The notes under the pieces were generated by a model, which was not told the origin of the DNA, made no database searches, and worked only from the letters and a program-made list of their open reading frames with translations. A stretch of DNA of 11,431 nt from CAZEVY01 sp964515555. Lineage in GTDB: Bacteria > Acidobacteriota > Terriglobia > Bryobacterales > Bryobacteraceae. This document shows, one piece after another, positions 7,238 to 11,431 of the stretch (positions are counted from its first letter, which is position 1; every line of letters starts with the position of its first letter). The stretch is from the NCBI GenBank assembly GCA_964515555.1, contig CAZEVY010000138.1, positions 1-11,431 of the forward strand. The letters run 5' to 3'. A program made the translations under genes and the position numbers.

Positions 7238-8305
7238 ATGAAGCGATATCGATTCGGCCTGATCCTTTTCGGCCTGCTCTGGTGGCCGGCCGCCGCACAA
7301 AAGCCCTCCTTCACGGTCGGCTGGTCGATCTACGCCGGCTGGACGCCCTATCACTACATGGCGAAGTCCGGCGTCCTGCGCAAGTGGGCCGACAAGTACA
7401 ACGTCGCCATTCGCGCGCAGCGCTTCGATTACGCCCCGTCGCTGGAGGCCTTCGTCGCGCGCAACATCGACGCCTGCGTGATGACCAACATGGACGCCCT
7501 CAGCATGCCGGCGGCCTCGGGGGTGGCGACCACCAGCATCCTCGTCGGCGACTACTCGAATGGAAACGACGCCGTGGTGGCGCGCGCCGGTCTCGCGCTG
7601 AAGGACCTCGCGGGCAAGAAGATTCTGCTGGTGCAGAAGACCGTCTCCGAGTACCTGTTCGAGCGCGCCATGAAGATCGCGGGACTGGATGCCGAGCGCC
7701 GCCGCGTGCGCCTGATCAACGCCTCGGATTCGGACATCGTCGCCGCCTTCCTCGCCGACACCAGCGTCGCCGCGGCTGTCACCTGGAAACCCCTGGTCTC
7801 GCAGATTCTTGAGAAGAAGGGGACGGTCTCCCTGTTCGATTCGTCGAGGATTCCGGGCGAGATCCTCGATCTCACCGTGGTCCGCAGCGAGGTGCTCGAT
7901 CGCGCCGACGGCGCCGGGCAGCGGTTCGCCAAGGCGCTGGCGGGTGCGTGGTACGAGACCATGGCGCGCATGTCGGCCGGCGGCGCGGCGGGCGACAAGG
8001 TTCTCGCGGTCATTGCGGAGGGGTCGGCGGACACGCTGGCGTCGTATAAGGAGCAGATTGGCACGACTCGGATGTTCTACACGCCGCAGTCGGCGGTGGA
8101 TTTCTCGGCATCTGCGGATTTCAAAGCAAAGAATTCGCTCGTGCGGCAGTTCTGCTTCGAGCGCGGCATGCTCGGCGCGGTGACGAAGTCGGCGGACGAC
8201 ATCGCGATTCGCTACCCGGACGGGTCGGTGCAAGGCAGGCAGGATCGGGTGCGGCTGCGGTTCGATTCCACCTATATGGCGCTCGCGGCGAAAGGCGCGT
8301 TGTAG
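7238..8305 (+). CDS. Periplasmic substrate-binding protein of urea-carboxylase-region ABC importer
   Basis: A 355-residue binding protein of the NitT/TauT-like group found beside urea carboxylase genes. Residues 1-20 are a signal peptide (MKRYR, then a hydrophobic stretch ending PAAA before Q21). The mature N-terminus FTVGWSIYAGWTPYHYM (25-41), TNMDALSMPAASGV (83-96) and GDYSNGNDAVV (104-114) are the blocks I recognise from this family. It would capture guanidine or a related small amide in the periplasm and deliver it to the permease encoded two bases downstream. Start chosen at 7238 because it gives a clean signal peptide; an in-frame upstream extension to 7163 adds a non-signal stretch and would begin inside the promoter. 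The start lacks an obvious ribosome site and is preceded by an 8-bp hairpin. Substrate is inferred only from neighbours; urea, nitrate-like or taurine-like ligands are not excluded. Confidence 0.9.
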   Translation: MKRYRFGLILFGLLWWPAAAQKPSFTVGWSIYAGWTPYHYMAKSGVLRKWADKYNVAIRAQRFDYAPSLEAFVARNIDACVMTNMDALSMPAASGVATTSILVGDYSNGNDAVVARAGLALKDLAGKKILLVQKTVSEYLFERAMKIAGLDAERRRVRLINASDSDIVAAFLADTSVAAAVTWKPLVSQILEKKGTVSLFDSSRIPGEILDLTVVRSEVLDRADGAGQRFAKALAGAWYETMARMSAGGAAGDKVLAVIAEGSADTLASYKEQIGTTRMFYTPQSAVDFSASADFKAKNSLVRQFCFERGMLGAVTKSADDIAIRYPDGSVQGRQDRVRLRFDSTYMALAAKGAL

Positions 8306-8306
8306 C

Positions 8307-9164
8307 ATGTTTGGCGGCTTTTCCCTGATGCACGCCCAACCGCGCCGGACTTCGGTGCTGGCGCTTTCGTGGCTCCTGTTCGCCGCTGGCGCCGCGATTT
8401 ATCTCTATTTGGCGGCCGAGCGCCACCGGGAGAACCCCGAGGAGCGCGTCACGCCAACCCTCTCCCAGATGGCGCGCGGCTTCCAGAACGCCGCCACGAC
8501 CCCCGCCGAAGAGGACGAGGCGGTCCCCGACGGCGCCGGGCTGATCGAGCGGCTCCGGTCCAGCATGTTGTGGAAAGATACCAGGGCGACCGGCCGGCGA
8601 TTCCTGATCAGCCTCGCGCTCCTGATTCCCGCGGTGATTCTCGGCCTGCACATGGGCCTGTTCCCGCACGCGGGAGCGCTGTTTCTTCGCCCGGTTCTGT
8701 TTTTCGACAAAATCGTCGCGCTTTCGCTCTTGCCCGTGCTGTTTATTGCGTTCGGCATCGACGAGCTGTCGAAAATCATGCTGATCCTGATCGGCGTGGT
8801 CCCGACCATCGTGCTGGACACCTACAATCTCGCCCGCGGCGTGCCGCGGGAGCAGATCGTCAAGGCCTTCACGCTGGGCGCGGGCGACTTCGATGTCGCC
8901 TACCGCGTGGTGCTGAAACAGATCTGGCCGCGCGTGTTGAACGGAATCCGCCTCAACCTGAAGGCGCTGATGCTGTTCCTGTTCGCCGGCGAGATGATCG
9001 CCTCCACCGACGGCCTGGCGTACCGGATCGCTCTGCTGCGCCGCCACATGGGCATGGACGTGATCATCCCCTACGTGCTGTGGGTCGCCCTTCTGCTGTT
9101 CGCCGCCGACCTGGCGCTGCGGCGCGCCAACGCCTGGCTGCACCCCTGGTATCGCGAGGCCTGA
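8307..9164 (+). CDS. ABC importer permease (urea-carboxylase-region type)
   Basis: A 285-residue inner-membrane permease of the NitT/TauT type. One membrane segment lies at about 17-36, followed by a soluble stretch of about 60 residues that contains ENPEERVTPTLSQM (42-55), a block typical of this subfamily. Further membrane segments are visible at about 99-118, 135-151, 156-172, 217-231 and 251-270. The cytoplasmic EAA-like loop that contacts the ATPase is at about 182-208 (REQIVKAFTLGAG...IWP), with G191 as its conserved glycine. The C-terminal block IASTDGLAYRIALLRRHMGMD is also family-typical. The ATG is one base after the binding-protein stop; a second in-frame ATG at 8328 is possible, and neither has a strong ribosome site. 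The stop overlaps the ATPase start as TGATG, so translation is coupled. Confidence 0.9.
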   Translation: MFGGFSLMHAQPRRTSVLALSWLLFAAGAAIYLYLAAERHRENPEERVTPTLSQMARGFQNAATTPAEEDEAVPDGAGLIERLRSSMLWKDTRATGRRFLISLALLIPAVILGLHMGLFPHAGALFLRPVLFFDKIVALSLLPVLFIAFGIDELSKIMLILIGVVPTIVLDTYNLARGVPREQIVKAFTLGAGDFDVAYRVVLKQIWPRVLNGIRLNLKALMLFLFAGEMIASTDGLAYRIALLRRHMGMDVIIPYVLWVALLLFAADLALRRANAWLHPWYREA

Positions 9165-9895
9165 TGACTCCGCTGATCCGCCTGGAAAACGTCGAGGTCG
9201 CCTATGGCTCGCCCGCGCGCGCCGTACTGGCTGGCATCGACCTGGAGATCGAGGAAGCCGAGTTCGTCTGCCTGCTCGGCCAGACCGGATGCGGCAAGTC
9301 GACGCTGCTGCGTTTGCTGCTGGGCGCCGAGCGGCCGGCGTCAGGGCGCGTCTTGATCGGCGGGCGCGAGCCGCGGCGGCCGGACCGCACGCGGGGCTAC
9401 GTCCCGCAGCGATACTCGCTGTTCCCCGATAAGACGGTGCTGGAGAACATCGCCTTCGGCGCCGAGGTCTGCGAGTTCGGATTCTTCGGGCGGGCGACGC
9501 CGCGATACTTCCGACGCCGCCGCGAGATTCGGGCGGAGGCCGGGGCGTGGCTCGCGCGCCTCGGGCTCGACGAAGCGGACGGCGTTAAGTATCCCGATGA
9601 GCTCTCCGGCGGAATGCAGCAGCGCGTGGCGATCGCGCAGGCGCTCATGACGCACCCCGATATTCTTCTGATGGACGAAGCCTTCAGCGCACTCGACCCG
9701 GCCACGCGGCGCGACATGCAGTCGCTCATCCGCGAGCTCTGGCGCGACACGGGCACGACCATCGTCTTCGTTACGCACAACACCGAGGAGGCCATGGGCC
9801 TGGCGACGCGCGTGGTGGTGCTGGCGCGCGGCGAGAGGGAAGGCTCGATTGTGGCGGAGGACAGGCGCCTGGCGGAGAGAGTCGCGGTCGCCTGA
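9164..9895 (+). CDS. ABC importer ATP-binding protein
   Basis: A 243-residue nucleotide-binding subunit energising the importer on the cytoplasmic face. All motifs are intact: Walker A GQTGCGKST (39-47), Q-loop Q82 in YVPQRYSLFP, signature LSGGMQQR (147-154), Walker B ILLMDEAFSALDP (167-179) with catalytic E172, and switch histidine H205 in VFVTHNTEEA. Between Q-loop and signature it has an arginine-rich stretch (ATPRYFRRRREIRAEA, 111-126), resembling an extension I recall in ATPases of urea-carboxylase-region transporters. It starts on the last base of the permease stop (TGATG), with GAGG just upstream. It is the last gene of the rightward operon; a short GC hairpin follows its stop and the next gene converges on it. 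Confidence 0.93.
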   Translation: MTPLIRLENVEVAYGSPARAVLAGIDLEIEEAEFVCLLGQTGCGKSTLLRLLLGAERPASGRVLIGGREPRRPDRTRGYVPQRYSLFPDKTVLENIAFGAEVCEFGFFGRATPRYFRRRREIRAEAGAWLARLGLDEADGVKYPDELSGGMQQRVAIAQALMTHPDILLMDEAFSALDPATRRDMQSLIRELWRDTGTTIVFVTHNTEEAMGLATRVVVLARGEREGSIVAEDRRLAERVAVA

Positions 9896-9897
9896 CG

Positions 9898-9914
9898 GAC
9901 CGCTCCCCGCGGTC
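9898..9914. terminator. Possible bidirectional terminator hairpin between convergent genes
   Basis: GACCGC at 9898-9903 and GCGGTC at 9909-9914 form a perfect 6-bp GC-rich stem with a 5-base loop, three bases after the ATPase stop and 20 bases beyond the DUF1501 stop. There is no T-run on either strand, so it would be a weak or factor-assisted terminator at best. Its position in the 39-base convergent gap is the main support. Confidence 0.35.
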
Positions 9915-9934
9915 GCGGCTCGGCTGGATGCGGT

Positions 9935-11431
9935 CTACGCGATCAGCTCGTGCAGCACGTGACCATCGACGTCCGTCAACCGGAAGTCGCGGCCGCTGTA
10001 GCGGTAGGTGAGCTTGGTGTGGTCGATGCCGAGCAGGTACAGGATGGTCGCGTGGATGTCGTGCACGTGCGCGGGCTTCTCGATCGCCTTGAAGCCGAAG
10101 TCGTCGGTGGCGCCGTAGATGCTGCCGCCCTTGAGCGCGCCGCTCGCCATCCACATCGTGAACCCGAACGGATTGTGGTCGCGGCCACGCTTGATGCCGC
10201 CGCCCCCGCCGCCGACCTCGCGCACCGGGGTCCGCCCGAACTCGGAGCCGCACACCACCAGCGTATCCTTCCACATGCCGCGCTGCTTCAGATCTTTAAT
10301 GACCGCCGCGAACGCCTGGTCGGAATTCTTCGCGTTGGTCTTGTGCGCCATGATGTCGCCGTGCGCGTCCCAAGGGTCGCCGCTCGAATAGTAGACCTGG
10401 ACGATGCGGACACCCTTCTCGACGAGCCGGACCGCCTGGAGGCTGCCGCGCGCGACGGCGCCCTCGCCGTAAAGATCGAGTGTCGCCTGCGACTCCTTGC
10501 GGACGTCGAAGACCTCGGGCGCCTCGGTCTGCATGCGATAGGCGGTTTCCATCGACTTGAGGATCGCCTCCACCTGCGCGTTCTCGCCCGAGCGCTGCCG
10601 CTGAAGCGCCTCAAGTTTCTGAAGCAGGTCCAGCTCGCGGCGCTGCTCGGTGAGTTCGAACTTCGGATTATTGACGAAACTCACGAGCTTTTTCGGATCG
10701 AACGCCTGCTCGACGACGACTTTCTTCTTGGCCTCGGGCTTTTTCTCGCCGTCCTTCTTGGCCTCCTCGGCCGGCATGTCGGCGGGCGGCTCCTCATCGG
10801 CCATGGAGCCGTCGGGATTCTGGCGCGTCTGGATGCGCGAAGAGATGAACGTGCCCTGATTGATCGCCGGCAGGAATCCGTTGCTCCACAGCGGCGATCC
10901 GACGGTCGTCGGCAGGGTCGGGCACAGAACGACGTAGCCGGGCAGGCTCTTGTTCTCGGATCCCAGCCCGTAGGTAATCCAGGCGCCCATCGAGGGCCGC
11001 CCGGCCTGGTTCGCCCCGGTGTTGAGCATCAGGCAGGCGGGCTCGTGGTTCGGAATGTCGGTGTAGACCGACCGGATCCAGCAGATATCGTCGGCCACCT
11101 CGCCGAGGTTCGGCCATAATTCGCTGAGATCCATCCCACATTTTCCGTATTTCTTGAACGTGAACGGCGATTTCATGAGCTCGCCGGTGCGGCGCTCGGT
11201 GCGGACGGCGCCGCCGGGCAGCGGCTGGCCGTCGTACTTGTCGAGCGCGGGCTTCGGGTCGAACGAGTCGATCGCCGAGCAGCCGCCGTTCATGAACAGG
11301 AAGATGACGCGCTTGACGCGCTGCGGATGATCAAGCTTCGCGGCGCCGGTGGTTCCGTCGGCCGCGGCCAGGCCGCCGGCGCGCGCGAGGGAGTCGCCGA
11401 CCAGGCTCGCGAACGCAATCATTCCGAAGCC
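9935..11431 (-). CDS. DUF1501 family exported protein, N-terminus beyond window
   Basis: The frame is open to the right edge: codons for G-F-G precede the internal ATG at 11422, and GFGMIAFASLVGDSLA reads as the hydrophobic part of a Tat-type signal whose twin arginines would lie just outside. About 498 residues are visible. Counting from the ATG at 11422, DUF1501 landmarks are VIFLFMNGGCSAIDSFDPKP (39-58), NHEPACLMLNTG (125-136), SMGAWITYGLG, YRMQTEAPEVFD (295-306), GSEFGRTP (392-399), GRDHNPFGFTMWM (413-425), HVHDIHATILYLLGIDH (452-468) and SGRDFRLTDVDG near the C-terminus. The family belongs to the alkaline phosphatase/sulfatase-like superfamily; no substrate is established. Residues about 203-240 (10703-10816) are a charged A/E/K/P-rich insertion, and a six-glycine run lies at 404-409. 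DUF1501 genes usually pair with DUF1549/DUF1553 cytochrome-like genes, which could lie upstream outside the window. No functional tie to the neighbouring importer. Confidence 0.92.
   Translation of the reverse strand, partial: GFGMIAFASLVGDSLARAGGLAAADGTTGAAKLDHPQRVKRVIFLFMNGGCSAIDSFDPKPALDKYDGQPLPGGAVRTERRTGELMKSPFTFKKYGKCGMDLSELWPNLGEVADDICWIRSVYTDIPNHEPACLMLNTGANQAGRPSMGAWITYGLGSENKSLPGYVVLCPTLPTTVGSPLWSNGFLPAINQGTFISSRIQTRQNPDGSMADEEPPADMPAEEAKKDGEKKPEAKKKVVVEQAFDPKKLVSFVNNPKFELTEQRRELDLLQKLEALQRQRSGENAQVEAILKSMETAYRMQTEAPEVFDVRKESQATLDLYGEGAVARGSLQAVRLVEKGVRIVQVYYSSGDPWDAHGDIMAHKTNAKNSDQAFAAVIKDLKQRGMWKDTLVVCGSEFGRTPVREVGGGGGGIKRGRDHNPFGFTMWMASGALKGGSIYGATDDFGFKAIEKPAHVHDIHATILYLLGIDHTKLTYRYSGRDFRLTDVDGHVLHELIA

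Noticed and set aside
9935..11431. DUF1501 gene as part of the guanidine system
   Set aside because: It is convergent with the importer and belongs to a family found widely with unrelated DUF1549/DUF1553 genes; nothing in its sequence suggests nitrogen metabolism.
1..11431. CRISPR arrays, tRNA or rRNA genes, insertion sequences or phage genes
   Set aside because: No spaced direct repeats, cloverleaf-like sequences, transposase motifs or phage structural genes were seen; nearly the whole window is explained by nine protein-coding genes.

Overview
This is a high-GC window (roughly two thirds G+C by eye) dominated by what looks like a complete guanidine-nitrogen assimilation locus. The minus strand carries, in transcription order from about 6933 down to 331, two paralogous DUF1989 'urea amidolyase-associated' proteins (UAAP type; 6220-6933 and 5570-6223), a stand-alone biotin-dependent urea/guanidine carboxylase (2094-5570) and an allophanate hydrolase (331-2097). 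The reading frames overlap by 4, 1 and 4 bases, so this is one translationally coupled operon. A fifth gene, a secreted concanavalin-like protein, begins 5 bases after the hydrolase stop and runs off the left edge (1-325).

Divergently, on the plus strand, lies a three-gene ABC importer of the type found beside urea carboxylases: a periplasmic binding protein (7238-8305), a permease (8307-9164) and an ATPase (9164-9895). A 304-base intergenic region (6934-7237) separates the two operons and holds a good extended -10 element reading rightward, a possible overlapping leftward -10, and an 8-bp inverted repeat just before the binding-protein start. Right of the importer, a DUF1501 gene (9935-11431, convergent, truncated by the window edge) is unrelated to nitrogen metabolism.

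How the genes work together: the importer would bring substrate in. The carboxylase would form carboxyguanidine from guanidine, bicarbonate and ATP. The two DUF1989 proteins match the described carboxyguanidine deiminase pair (CgdAB), which yields allophanate. The hydrolase would split allophanate to ammonia and CO2. The choice of guanidine over urea rests on the presence of both DUF1989 genes and on an aspartate (D699) in the carboxyltransferase motif GAMDFTGD, where fungal urea carboxylases have asparagine. I could not find a guanidine riboswitch of class I, II or III in either leader.

The likely host is a Gram-negative bacterium, because it has a periplasmic binding protein with a signal peptide and exported proteins. 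The combination of DUF1501, a secreted concanavalin-like protein and high GC fits Acidobacteriota (Solibacter/Bryobacter-like) best, with Planctomycetota as an alternative; this is inference. The most unusual structural detail is a roughly 80-base imperfect palindrome sitting in frame inside the C-terminal domain of the allophanate hydrolase gene.
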